64,000 nucleotides of DNA, from NCBI GenBank assembly GCA_022385755.1, contig MU278355.1, forward strand, positions 1,058,974 through 1,122,973, written 5' to 3'. The position numbers and the translations under genes were made by a program. The DNA comes from Trametopsis cervina (taxonomy: Eukaryota > Basidiomycota > Agaricomycetes > Polyporales > Irpicaceae). Below the pieces are notes generated by a model, which was not told the origin of the DNA, did no database searches, and saw only the letters and a list, made by a program, of their open reading frames with translations. Below, piece after piece: positions 48,647 through 60,245 of this stretch (within the stretch, counting starts at the first letter, position 1; each line of letters begins with the position of its first letter).

Positions 48647-49662
48647 TGCGCAAGGGTTGTGGGCGTGAATTGGTTCGACAGAAGAGGCATCTCTGCTGTA
48701 CTACCCTTAAATACGGAACGTGAGCGATCAGAGACGTTATGTGTTGCCCCTCCTGTCTGGGGCTCCATGTGTACGCATCGTCAGATGAGCCACACCTCCG
48801 AGGTTTTGCGCAACTACACCACACTCGTTGGTGAAGTATGCCAGTTATATCTTGCTTCCATATCGCATGTCTTTATGAGGTTGGGGTTCTCGCACATATT
48901 TAGGTAGACTGTGAGGAGAAACCTGCAGAGCAATAACGTCAGACACGATGCCTAGAGCAACAACAGAAGGAGTGTTGCTCACAAGGTTGTTCAGATGCTC
49001 CGCGAGTGATCGCATAAGGAGAGTTGACGGATAAACGGGCCCCGTAAAGAAGCTCATATTTCGTATAATTGGACTGCTTAACGGAGAAACTTGCAGCAGC
49101 GGATTTGAAGCATGACCTACCCAAAGGAAAGCAGTAATGAGAAAAGTCACCGCACCTGACAGGGACGGACAGTGCGAATGTCAGGTTGCACCCAGACATA
49201 AAATGATTCATCCTGTCGTCTGTGGATCATGTTCTGTACTTGTGCTGCTAGGGCCAGCTTATGCATAAACGCTCCAGTATGCTTTGCACGACAAGATTAC
49301 GCAGGAAACAGTGAGTAATTGCTCATGCAAAAGCGAATCCGGTGGGAGACAAAAGCATGCACCACGCTTCATACATGTTACAGACGTATCACGTGCATAA
49401 TTGATGGGCAATCATTGTGAAGCGTTTCTCTGAGCATAAGTTCAGTGTCACAGAAGAATAGAGTTCAGAAATTTGATCGCATTAGGTAAGAGCACTCCAC
49501 TGTACGCCCTGCTCTCCCGACCGGTCTTCCCAGTGATTGCATGTAATGTAGATTAAAATGTGTATCCGGTTGAGGGCGGTACAGTACTTAGATGACCGAA
49601 TTAGAGAACTACTTGAAGTTGTTCCAAATGTAATTTAGGAAGGGAGGCTTGGGGCAATGGGA
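48647..49662. other. Intergenic region with possible gene relic
   Basis: A 101-codon minus-strand frame (49150-48845) includes hydrophobic stretches and splice-like sites, but I could not build a gene. Possibly a decayed membrane-protein gene like those next to it. Confidence 0.3.
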
Positions 49663-50680
49663 TTATGCGGAGCTACCCATATGACCAGGGTACATAGGAG
49701 TGGGAGGACGAAACGAAGAACTCAGCGGGCTAGTAGCCCCAGGACTATGCAACAAACTTGAGCTGTTAGGAGTACTTGGGGTGGTGCTTAGCACGACATC
49801 GAGTTCATGGGCCATACTGCTTCGAGTGGCTTCGCTGATTCGAATAGAAGGCACGCGCTGGAAGGGGTCGTCACCTTCCTTGACAGCAAAGATATCAAGC
49901 GTGGAGGCAGCATAGCTGGATCGCATGAGGGATGTGGATGTAGGTGGACGGAAGTTGTCTTTGACAGTCGCAGTCCATACCCGAGTCGGTCTTTGTTCCC
50001 TAGGCCCGGTCGAACATACGAGCACGCTTTTGAGGAGAAGTGTCGATGCGTACGAGATCACTGTGTTAAATGCGTAAGTTAATCTTCGGGAGATTAGGCG
50101 GAGTTACTTACGAAGTATACATGAAGCAATGGACAAACCACCCACCAGTGTGACCTCCATGCAACTTGTCCGCTCAGCCCGACAGAATGAAGCATGCCCT
50201 GGTGCGAAAGAGAGTGCTACCCCTGAGGCAACAAGCCATAGAACCCCAAGCAAGCCTACCGTGGGACGCTGAGATCAGGATGGGGTGCATCACACGGGTC
50301 AAAGGAATCGACTCACTGAGCCATGATATCTCTACTAAAATAGGAGATGCGTGGACTCCTCGGCGAAAATAATCTAAGTAAATACTATTGCGAAGGTAGA
50401 TGAGCATGTGTCCTTCGACAAGGAGTTGATGAGCTCACATTACAGGAAGTGTAAAGAACGTGCTGATTGAGGCACTCAAGCTGAGCGCTGCACAGATTGG
50501 TGAAGGTTGATTTAGTGATAGCAGATGAATACTGATAGCGAGGATTGCTAATGAAAAAAGCGAAGTAGAGTCTGATGATGATACGCGTAGATTAGCATTG
50601 TGCGATCATAGTTGGCACGGCTTTACTGCAAATTGAGACTCACAGAGGACAATGAGACGAGATACTTGGAGCCAGCCCAT
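49663..50680 (-). CDS. MARVEL-like four-helix membrane protein (copy 1)
   Basis: Exons 50680-50644, 50571-50439, 50384-50317, 50255-50112 and 50060-49663; 259 aa. Four hydrophobic segments: LFSLAILAISIHLLSL, SASISTFFTLPV, VGLL-type LLGVLWLVASGVALSF and LSIASCILISYASTLLL. Helix 2-3 loop YFRRGVHASPILVEISWLS matches the fungal MARVEL-like pattern shared with the three following genes. The C-terminal 110 residues are cytosolic, Ser/Pro-rich. The third intron must end at the TAG just before 50255 to keep frame; an earlier AG would cause a stop. Function unknown; MARVEL proteins organise membrane domains. Confidence 0.75.
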
Positions 50681-51329
50681 CTTATAGCGCCTCAAGCTCT
50701 AATTCAGAAACTCACGCTCAAGAAGAAACAAAATGAACGGATGACGGGAGGAGAGGGGTGGTGGCATAGTAGAGCATTCCTTTTCCACAGAGGCAGCCTT
50801 ATACATTGAAGCGTGATGTCCAACAGAGCGCGCAGTGTATGGCTCCGACTGCGGGTGAACGAAGGGACGTCGCGATGATTGAATGGAAAGCATAGGACTT
50901 TTGAAATCCGAGTGGCAAGAGAAGCTTAATGCATCTGTCAAATGGAAGGGCAGACGCCCGACGTGCGCGGGCTCACACAGTCCACAGCCAGGCGCCGGAA
51001 TACGGACGTTGAAAGCAGGCGGACGGCATGCCCTGGCGGAAACACTGCGGTGGACTGGGATAACATCAGGAAAATGGAGCGTTCCGGACTGTTTGGACGG
51101 ACGGTTGTTACCTAGAGATCTAACAATCATGTGAGTGATCAATGGCCTTCCAGCACGAGCAATCAAGACGGCAGTGATATCGAATACCTTTCGAACGGTC
51201 CCCCGGTAACAGCTTGAGTACACACAGCAAATTGTACGAACAAGACGGCAGGCGGCACTCGGATTGTATATGCAAGTTGCGACATTAGAAGATTCCAAGG
51301 GCATACGTACGCCGAGCAACTGCTCGAAC
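50681..51329. other. Intergenic region
   Basis: Between MARVEL-like copies 1 and 2 on the same strand; nothing additional supported. Confidence 0.45.
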
Positions 51330-52196
51330 CTAGGGCAGCCTCTCTCCACCCTCTTCAAACTTGACAGGGAATTGCACATGATCATTGAGCATCTTCCCCG
51401 ATGCTGCGCTTCCGTACCCAAAATCACTCTCGCGGACACTGGACGTCCATACCGACCCGCCTTTGCCCGCGCCAACAATTGAGACAGATAACAACATGCC
51501 GGTATACGCGAATACTGTGAGGCCGGCAAAGCATCAGTCAGTACGCACCGCGATTCCATGTGTGAGAATTGATGAACGTACGGGAAATCCAGTTCAGCCA
51601 GCTGAAAGCCAGCCCAACCTGGATATCTGTGCAAACATTCTGGGCGAGGGGACTCTGCCCGGGTTTGAGTGAATAGCACGTCATCGCAGCATCGGAGAAT
51701 GTTTTCGACGCCCACGCAGCCAACGCAAGCCAGAATATCCAAAAGAACCCTATTCAGAGCTAATCAGGATTGTCGTGGTGGGGATATAGATGCTGCGCAC
51801 GTACCGAGAACGGGTAGCTCAACGACAATCATAGACGTAAAGCTGTTATGTCGGAATATATCAATCACCAACCTGTTGAAACACGGTTAGTCTTGAGTGT
51901 TACCTGAGTGAATACCAGACGATTCGTTACTTACATTGGTAATAAGAACACAAGGGTGAGCACTGGCACCGCAACGGCAAAACCAGCAAAGGGATCTGAG
52001 GGAGCCCCATAGTTGCTCTCAAGGGTAATCAAGTTTACGAATACTCCCATCACGATAAATGAGAATAGGATGAGAACACCTGAATGCATATCAAAGACCC
52101 GTTAGCAGCAGACTGACAAAATGCAAATCAGAGCTTACCGAAGGTGATCCAGCGAAGTACGGGCAAGGCGCGGACGAGGAAAGGCGCGGTAGACAT
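51330..52196 (-). CDS. MARVEL-like four-helix membrane protein (copy 2)
   Basis: Exons 52196-52139, 52079-51935, 51872-51805, 51749-51582 and 51514-51330; 207 aa. Starts MSTAPFLVRALPVLRWITFG; helices VLILFSFIVMGVFVNLIT, FAVAVPVLTLVFLLPM, then IDIFRHNSFTSMIVVELPVL in the loop and FFWIFWLALAAWASKTFS. A Cys-containing extracellular loop (MTCYSLKPGQSP...NVCTDIQVGLAFSWLNW) matches copies 3 and 4 (VNAACTDIQLEMAFGWLAW and VCRDMTLDTAFGAVNFLL). Short polar C-terminus. Part of a four-gene tandem cluster with a conserved exon pattern. Confidence 0.8.
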
Positions 52197-53746
52197 GATC
52201 GGACAGAGCAGTCAGTCAGAAGTACAAAAAGCTAAGAATTGACTTGGTAGGGGGAATCGGTCGGGAGATACGCTCTGCGTTCCTTAGAAGAATGGGTGAT
52301 GGAGAGTCGGCAAACGGATGGTCGTAGCCCGCCAGGGGAGTTCAAGTCAAGCACAACAATCGGAAAAGAAGTGAGTGGCCTGAGGAGACATGGCACGGCC
52401 ATTCTTCCAGGTTATATGTGGCCGGTGGTGGTACTCGACCGGTGACGGGCATGGTTCGATGATGCAGTTGTGCAGGGACTAAGTGACACTGCACCTATTT
52501 GCACCTGTACCAACAACGCAAGTAAACAAATCCGCCTGTCCTCCCAGACTATCGCCGCCCCATGGCCTTCTGAGACGAAGATGATTCATTCACAGCCCTT
52601 GATCATCGGTGACTGAGGCCTGCAGGCTGGGCATCAGCGGTGAAGTATGATTTATGAGCCGGTGGTCTACTGACCGAGGACTTATCAGTGAAGAATGTCA
52701 TGATATGTAACTCGTTGTTCAGGAAAATGTAGAGTGCTGTTTGTTTAGATGATGCATGCATACATGCGTGGAGAGGGTTGAGCGCAACTCACTAGCGACG
52801 TAATTACACGCGACGTGAGCGCACACGAAATCGGCCGCTACTATCTCAACCTCGAACTACGATTACATACCGCTGAGATTATTCCGCAGAACCTGGGTCT
52901 ACAGTTGAAGCTTATTTTCCCTCTCCCTCTTTCATGAGATTGCAGTATGTTGCGAACAGGTCACAGTCCAAGCAAGAAAAAACTCGGGGCTGTATACCAT
53001 TGACAGGCCCCGTCACCCAGCAATCATGACTATCATTTTTTTGGTATTGGATTGTCAGTAAGGGCTGTGTATCACGATTACAGGCATTGTTGGAGAATCG
53101 TTGCCAAATATCGAGTTGACAACGAGGTGAGAGCTGAGCATGTCTACACCTGGATCACCGCTGATAACCACCCTCTTCGTAGTCTGGAGGACTCTTGCCT
53201 CTACTGGAAATATAATTAGTGCAGATGTGGCAAGCAAATTCATGATCATCTCTACATAGGTTGTATCGCAAGCATAGTAATACATGCCCACGGCTCACTT
53301 GATTCGCTCCACATCGTTGCCATTCATCTACTTCGGAGTGGCCACCTCCTTCAACCTCTCCAATGTCAAGGCGTTACGTCCCCATCGCTATGATACCTCA
53401 CCACTGATGTCATGTATAGGATATACATCTAGAGGTCGCTTTCCATGCTTGCTGCAGTGTTGTAGCATCTCATTTACACACCCGTCCGACCAAGGAATCA
53501 TCTCACGTATGCAGCTACAAAATTCTTATATACGAAGCAGGATTGCCCATCCGGACCGGTTGCTTGACGGAAAATTGAATTTCACCTAAGAGATGGAGGG
53601 ATTCGGTATGCATCATCATTCATTGTTTCATTGGTGGACAATTCATCGCTAAATGAGAAATACGCAGCAAATATCATCAAGTCCGTCCTTCCAATACCAC
53701 TGACCTGTACTTCAGGGAGGGTTTCATGGTCCACACCCATCGCCCC
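52197..53746. other. Intergenic region
   Basis: 1.5 kb between MARVEL-like copies 2 and 3. Short open frames at 53055-53291 (-) and 53284-53589 (+) have no support; nothing recognised. Confidence 0.4.
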
Positions 53747-54822
53747 TCAAACCTGCGGAACACCACCATATCCAGGCTGAGGCCCTCCGTATCCGCCCGC
53801 ACCTGCATACATGGAATTCTGCTGCTGCTGAACCTGCATCGTCTGGCTAGGCGGGTCATACGGAACGTTCGGGTTGTATACCCCGGGTTGCGCTTGTCGT
53901 TGATACCGCGCTTCCTGGCTCTTCGCAAGGAACTGCTCCTGACTTGCAGAAGCCACTCCCGGGGCTCTATACATGTCCGACGGGGCCCTGTTATTCATGT
54001 TGAGTGCGGAGCCGGCCGTATCATTTCCACCAAGCCCGAAGTCGGTGTCGCGCACCGCCTTTTTCCATGCGGACATCCCAGGCCCTTTTTGCGAGGACAT
54101 GATGGCGAGGGTGAGGAGTGTTACCCAGTAAGCGAGCACTGCAAAGACGAACGAAGATATGACGGTCAGCCGTAGGGACGAGGAACTTGCGATATCCTGT
54201 GAAGGAGGAGAATGAAGAGACATACGCAAGATCCACGCAAGCCAGCCGAACGCCATCTCTAGCTGTATATCTGTGCATGCTGCGTTGAGCACGCCGACTT
54301 GGGGATTGTTTTGACACAGTTCTTCGACTGGCGGGAATACGGCCGTGGTCCACCCGGCAGCGGCGAGCCAGAAGACAAGGAATGCGCCGAGAACGGAGAT
54401 CTCTGTGATGACGAAGGAGGTAAACGCGCCCCGACGACATATGTCGACGATTAGCCTACACACGGGAACGCACAATCGAACATCAGTTTTATGACTATCG
54501 CGTACCGATGTGGTGACTCACATAGGGAGAAGGAATATTGGTGTAAGCACTCCGACGGCAAGATCATACGCGGCGAACGGATCCGGAGACGTCTGTGGCC
54601 AAACTTGAATTTCGTCCACGAAGAGTTCCTGGGTGGTCTGTATGGTGATATAGTGCGCGCTCGCGCCGACGACAACGACGGAGAATGTGAGGAGGCCGCC
54701 TGTGTTAAAAGTGATCCGAACTTATCAGGAACCGACAAATGAACGAAGAGACGGTCGATCGTACCGAAGGCGACCCAACGGAAGATAGGCATAGCACGCA
54801 CACTCCACGATTTCTCAGACAT
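53747..54822 (-). CDS. MARVEL-like four-helix membrane protein (copy 3)
   Basis: Exons 54822-54765, 54699-54522, 54455-54226 and 54138-53747; 285 aa. Begins MSEKSWSVRAMPIFRWVAFG. Helices: LLTFSVVVVGASAHYITI, LAVGVLTPIFLLPMLIV, SFVITEISVLGAFLVFWLAA and LLAYWVTLLTLAIM. The loop ICRRGAFTSF is the family signature. The long C-terminal tail is rich in Gln, Pro, Gly and Tyr (QQQQNSMYAGAGGYGG), unlike copies 2 and 4. Introns 3 and 4 of the other copies are merged here into one larger exon. Confidence 0.82.
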
Positions 54823-56148
54823 GGTGGCTGGTGTTGACCGGAAAGGGAGGTGGTAGCGAAGGAAGGTGCAGTACGTCCTGCGTACTAACACTGACAACGA
54901 CTGGCATTTTAATGAGGGCGGACAATGCAGATCAGCGTTCGATCCTCAACATCACAGCCAACGGGTTAATTGAGGTCTAGCGTCCAAGCTGTACATAGAC
55001 TCAGGAACACACAAACGTGGACTCACTACAGTAGCGCCTTAACGCCGCTAGATCCTATGCTGTGCGGACGAGGTTGAAGATTAAGTGTTCACGCAAATCA
55101 GAGACGAAATGAGTGGGCGGTGGGTCTGGGGAGGATGAAGGGAGAGGTATGTGTTCGTTTGAATTCCTGCGCCCTCTTATTCCTTGTACTTGTGTACTCG
55201 GGTACTTATGAGATACAGAGTTCGTGACGACGATATCGACGTCGACTTGGTTTTCCATCCCTCTTCTCAACGACCGAGACGGTTGTGACTGAACCCTGAG
55301 TCCGGGGCGTTCAAGGAGATAAATGCATCCGAGGATCTGCACACCTTCCACGTACGCTGTACAGACTCCACCTAGGGACAAGTTGGCGTTGTTTCGGCGG
55401 CCAGGACACTCCTTTGGTATGCCCGTTATTAGAGTGCTGTCTGCTCAGCGAGCGCGAAAGATGCGTGTTTCAAGGTTGGCTATACTGTACGCTGATCTGG
55501 TCAGTTCAACGCCTCGGAACTGCCATGTCAGGAACCGGCCTCCGTGTGAGGCTTGTCAAGGCTGTCCTGCTGTATATATATATATTGGTCAAAGTAGGCA
55601 CGCCCCGATTAACGATTAGCTCTGGCATCCGGCAGTACTGTTGTACACCGTGCTAGTGACCTCGAAGGTGAGGATGGGACTTTTTCTGAATCTGCAAGCA
55701 ATAGCCTGAGCAGCGGGTCCCGTTGCAGCGTGAAGTACTAGTGTAGTTGACGGACGTAAGGATTGTGTCTTTGAGAGGAAGTGAAAGTTTGGCGATGATG
55801 CAACGCCTTCGACACGGAATCTTTGGATATTCAGGTACGTCAAGCATAGGCGATTATCGATCACGGCGGAACGATGCTGTGAATATCCCGTGTTCCCCGG
55901 GTAGCTCAAGGCGGCAAGTCTAGTTGGAGTCATCTTGCATCGCGCGATGAACTTATGATACGATGCCGTCAAAACGTGGAGTGCACTCTTCAAAAGCTCC
56001 CTTGAACATTCGGGCGTATTCCTACAACAAAAGGCCTTCTGTCGTCCCAACATATTTGAAACTCCTACTCATACACCCCACCTTCATGTCAAACCGCGTG
56101 ATGATACGGCCATAGGGTCCTTGAACAATCATACATACATGTTGCTCC
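54823..56148. other. Intergenic region
   Basis: Contains a short TA dinucleotide run near 55573-55585 and a 145-codon minus-strand frame (56053-55616) without recognisable content. No gene called. Confidence 0.4.
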
Positions 56149-57008
56149 TCACGCAATGACATTGCTTCCCCACGTCTGCGAGCTCTTCTCATCCTCCTTG
56201 TCGTACCCAAAGTGCGTGCGCCTCGCAGACTCCAACCACACAGGCTTTCCCTTCGAGGTGGCCGACGCGGCGAGGATGACGAGCGGGAGATAGTATAGGA
56301 GTACTGTTGCATCGCACACTAGTCAGTTCCTCTGAAAGAAAGAGAAAAGCGAGAAGACGTACGAAGGAGGAAGTTGACGGCGCCGAATGCAGTGTCGAGG
56401 GTCATGTCGCGGCAAACGTCTGCAATAGCATCGATGTCCTTCAGAGCATCGCATCCACGCATATTCGAGTTGTATACAGTCAACGCCCACACACCTGCGG
56501 CAAACCACATTATTTGGAGGATGCCTGCATAGCATCATCAATGAGGGCCGGGGGTGGGAGGATAGGGACTTGGGACGTACTGAGCCAGAGAACCTCAAAG
56601 AACACAGTGCAGAGGAACGAGCCTGAGACGAGCAGCCCGGCTAGTCGCCTGGTAGTAGGAGAAAGTATGCTCTCGGTCGATACTTATTGTCTACGAGCAC
56701 TATAGCAATAGGTGAGACTTACATAGGCATGAGCGTAACGATGGTGATGATCGACACCGCGAGCGAGAACTGGGAGAAGGGTGCAGGGAAGCCGTCCCCG
56801 TTGTAGGCAAATGAGTCCGTGTTAGTCGTGAGTGCGATATAGTTCACATTGGAGTAGAGGACGACGGCGGAGAACACTGAGACGATGACTGGAAGCACAC
56901 TGTTAATTAACGGAGAAAGGGCAGTGAAGGAATGTGAGACGTACGGAGGGAGAGACGGTTGAACCACGGTAGGGCACGGACCATCCAGGGGAGTTCGTTG
57001 TTCGACAT
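56149..57008 (-). CDS. MARVEL-like four-helix membrane protein (copy 4)
   Basis: Exons 57008-56945, 56888-56723, 56648-56581, 56524-56363 and 56303-56149; 204 aa. Begins MSNNELPWMVRALPWFNRLS. Helices: LIVSVFSAVVLYSNVNYI, FSLAVSIITIVTLMPM, LAGLLVSGSFLCTVFFEVLW running into ILQIMWFAAGVWALTVY, and LLYYLPLVILAASA. Exon sizes and phases mirror copy 2, showing descent by tandem duplication. Ends in a short charged tail. Cellular role unknown. Confidence 0.8.
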
Positions 57009-58099
57009 ACTGAGGTCAGATTTGGGAGTTGGAGATGTGGTGTAAGGACGGGGAGAAGGAGCAATAGTGCGAAGAATGAAAGGTAAAAGGGTAACGCCCT
57101 GCGTCTGGTACAGATGGGTTAGCACTGCGCAACCACGCATCACTGTGGGTGAGCTTAGACTTACTAGAACTGAATGGATGGGAGCCGGGCCCGAAGGAAA
57201 AACCTGAACGAAGGGGAGAAGAGGTGCAAAACACAATGGACATTTTCGGATCGTCTGTCATATTTATACGACTCTCACTCAGGGTTGTGCCGAAGGTGCT
57301 TACAGCTGTCTACCAAACGATGGGCCCATCGTTTGGTAAACAGCTGTGTTTGATACGTCCAATCAGCAATCAGTTCAAATGCTCCGGAAAGTACACAAAA
57401 CACCCACCGAACTCGGTTTAGAGCTTCATGGATGGTTGAGCGATATGAGGTTGTTAAAAGATCAGCGATAGTGCGGATTCCCTTTCGACGAAAGTAACAC
57501 TAAGACGGCATGAACAATGTGTGGGCTGTGCGCGCGTTCAGATCGTATCAATGTGTACGCAGAGCTGCCATTAGCCACGGACTCTGTAGCCACATGGGGA
57601 ATATCTCGTCTGCCATGAAGAGAGTATCACAACAGCGGAGGAAGGCAGTGATGCGACAAAATACGATACTTGGAATCCGGTTGTGGTTGATGCGGTATGG
57701 GGATGTTGCAGGTGAATTGATCATCTCGGGTACACAGTACCAGCTGTGATGTCGATACGTTCAATGGATACAGAACCAGATGTTGACTGATATGACAGTT
57801 CAAGACTGATGTGAAGCGAGCGGATGTGGGCCAGGAAAGGAAAGCATTGTGGTTCGTCTGATGGGAGAGCGGCCCCACTATGTTGACGATGCCGAGCTCT
57901 CCACCTGACGTCACAGTTAGCTCGACGGGAATGGTATCCTCCTCGCCATTAATAGCAGCAATTACGATGACCTCAGGCACGGGAGCGAAATGGCGTCGAT
58001 GTCATATATACCTCGCCTCCTTGCCCCTCAGTGGGTATTCACATAACACCCACTTCATACCACCGCTACCCGTCTTCAGTAACCACATAACATACCACA
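57009..58099. promoter_or_regulatory. Divergent intergenic region with a 46-bp palindrome
   Basis: Lies between MARVEL-like copy 4 (-) and the CsbD-like gene (+), so it serves as promoter for both. Apart from the palindrome at 57302-57347, nothing supported. Confidence 0.5.
57302..57347. repeat. 46-bp near-perfect palindrome
   Basis: Two 23-bp arms meet with no spacer at GGGCCC. The outer ends are ACAGCTGT and the inner part is TACCAAACGATGG; only one position of 23 fails to pair. Confidence 0.95.
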
Positions 58100-58891
58100 A
58101 TGTCGACACCTGCCGCCAGCACGAAGTCTGTGAACTCTACCGTTCCGGAGGCACAGAACGCAACATCATCGCCAGTGCCGCCCTCGACGAAGAGCGGCGA
58201 GCAGACCCCATCACAGCAGCAACAGGAGAATGGCACAGAAGAAGAGGGAGAGAAGGACCCGAACGCCATGGATGAGGAGGGTTATCCTCCGCAGAAACAT
58301 GCTGGTGCGATCGGGTTAGGCCCCGAATATGGCAAGATGCGTGAAGCGGTAGGTGGTGTTCGATGCTTCAGTACGAAAACTAGTTCTCTGACACCATTCT
58401 GTAGACCACTGGCGACAAAGTCGTAGGCATCAAGGACGAGATTGTAGGCAAGATCACTCGCAACCAGGACAAAGCACAGCACGGCCACGAGCAGCGCACA
58501 GGCGAGCTCAAGAGAAAGAAGTTCGAGGAAGACAACGTATGTATTCTCGATGTGCCGCTGTCAGTTCAGTTCGCTAATGCCGGGTATCGGATACGCATAG
58601 AACGCAGACCCATTCGCCACTGCTGAGGGAGGAGGTGAGAAGGAGGGGGAGAAGGAGAAGGAGCCAGCCGCCAAGACAGATGAGAGCACCAATGCAGGCA
58701 ACGAGCCTTCTACAGGCGTAACTGGCAAGCGTGGACCAGGCGCACATCCGACAGAGAAGGGTGCACAGGAACAGGCCGCGACAACCGCGCCGGAAGGCAC
58801 AGATGCTGCTGAAGAGCAGCGTGCAGGCGAGAACACGTATAATGACAAGCAGATTGACGAGAGCGCGAACAAGAAGCCCAGGACAGAGTAG
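58100..58891 (+). CDS. CsbD-like hydrophilic stress-type protein
   Basis: Exons 58100-58348, 58405-58536 and 58601-58891; 223 aa. Highly polar, rich in Glu, Lys, Gln, Gly and Thr. The conserved centre is KHAGAIGLGPEYGKMREATT followed by GDKVVGIKDEIVGKITRNQD and GHEQRTGELKRKKFEEDN, a pattern I know from basidiomycete proteins related to CsbD, a stress-induced family of unknown mechanism. The C-terminus (QEQAATTAPEGTDAAEEQRA) is likewise family-like. Introns are phase 0 and separate the low-complexity ends from the core. Role in stress or dormancy is inference. Confidence 0.8.
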
Positions 58892-59409
58892 ACGAACGTT
58901 CTTCAGAGTGCAAGAGAACAAATGCTAATGGACATGCACGCACGAATATTGTTGTCCAGTCATATCTATCCCCATTGTAGTCGACGTGTAATCGGAATGT
59001 ACTATCATTGTATAATAGACTGCACTTGCAAGGCGTATTTGTCTTTATTCCGCCAACGTCGCCTTGAGAGTCGGAAAGGGCACATCGCGCAAACGAGCGC
59101 AGGTCAATGGAATGTTTCCGCAGTCCGTCAATTCCACAATGCCTGAGCGACTCGCCAGCTCCGAAGTGACGACGATCGTCTCCGCAGGGCCACTACTCCG
59201 CAGCGGCTTACCGCCCCGGCCGGAGCATCTGCGCAGACCTGGTGCCATCTGGGCTGCGTCATAATGCCTCCTTTGAGCTGCGCAGGAAATCCATGATTAT
59301 CTGCAGGCTACATATAAGAGGGCTGAAGGAGATCGAGAATCGCTACTTACCACACACCTCACATACCCATCTCGCACTCACACTCACAACCACCAAATCA
59401 CTAAACACC
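58892..59409. other. Intergenic region
   Basis: 3' flank of the CsbD-like gene and promoter of the next small gene; an ACCACACACC-rich, pyrimidine-rich leader precedes 59410. Confidence 0.45.
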
Positions 59410-59810
59410 ATGTCCAGTCTCCTCAACAAGATCAAGCCATCCTCGCACAAGAACGAGGACAAGGGCGAGCAGGAGCAGCAGTTCTCCATCCAGCCCCATC
59501 CTGCTGTACGTACCTCCATGTTCACAATCTTGACCATATTGTTCATCGCGACCGCTTTGCCACATATAGAAGACGAACGATCCTCAGGACCTCCAGCCAC
59601 CCCAGGAGGGTGGAGGCCTCAACTCGAATCATGCGTACCAGACCTTCCAGGCCCCGGGTCCCATGATCCCCAACCAGCAGCAGTTGAACAGCCTTGGAAA
59701 GCCTGCGGTATGTCTATTATTTGGTGTTCTTGATCACCGCTGATTCATGCACTGGTTTGTAGGGCCGTGATGAGTTAAGTGCACGAAGTGCTGAGCTCAA
59801 CGGGCAGTAG
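59410..59810 (+). CDS. Small hydrophilic protein, 93 aa
   Basis: Exons 59410-59505, 59570-59707 and 59763-59810. Sequence starts MSSLLNKIKPSSHKNEDKGE, continues with a Gln/Pro-rich middle (KTNDPQDLQPPQEGG) and ends RDELSARSAELNGQ. No signal peptide, membrane helix or known motif. All three introns/exons keep frame with phase-0 junctions, and the CA-rich leader before the ATG is typical of fungal genes. Family not recognised. Confidence 0.65.
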
Positions 59811-60245
59811 ATTGCGTTCCTCCAGAGAGCGAAGGAGTAGTAGTTATACACCATTTAATTCGCAGTGTTTGTATTTGTACCCGGAGGTTCGAAGATGCTG
59901 TAGCAGTATAATGGCAGGATTTGGCGTATGAACTCTGCGTGTACATCGCAAAGATCAGCTGCTGCGCGCCTTGCAGTTGGTCGAAGATGTCCTGTCGCCA
60001 GCTGTGTGCCTTTGAGAATGAGAATGTGCGTCGAAGATGAGAGGAAGAGGAAAACGTCGGGTCACGGTCACGTCCCGACTAATGTGACACGTGACGATGT
60101 GATTGGACGACGCGTCACCTGCCTGAACGCGTACACACCTGCGTCTGCAATAACTGCTCTTCTGTCCTCGACGACCTCATCTCCTTTCCCTTACGCGTCT
60201 ACCTATCATCGTCTACCCCTTGCATACAGAGCTCGTTTGCCCGCC
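59811..60245. other. Intergenic region
   Basis: Separates the small protein gene and PUP3. Contains repeated CACGTGAC-like words around 60090-60110; nothing else. Confidence 0.4.

Noticed and set aside
48845..49150. Membrane-protein gene on the minus strand
   Set aside because: Hydrophobic stretches exist, but no set of exons could be joined into a complete protein.
50699..51742. 347-codon open frame on the minus strand
   Set aside because: It runs through introns and exons of MARVEL-like copy 2 in another frame; the spliced model explains the region.
55616..56053. 145-codon minus-strand open frame
   Set aside because: No recognisable motif; lies in the 3' flank of MARVEL-like copy 4 and has no splice or start context that stands out.
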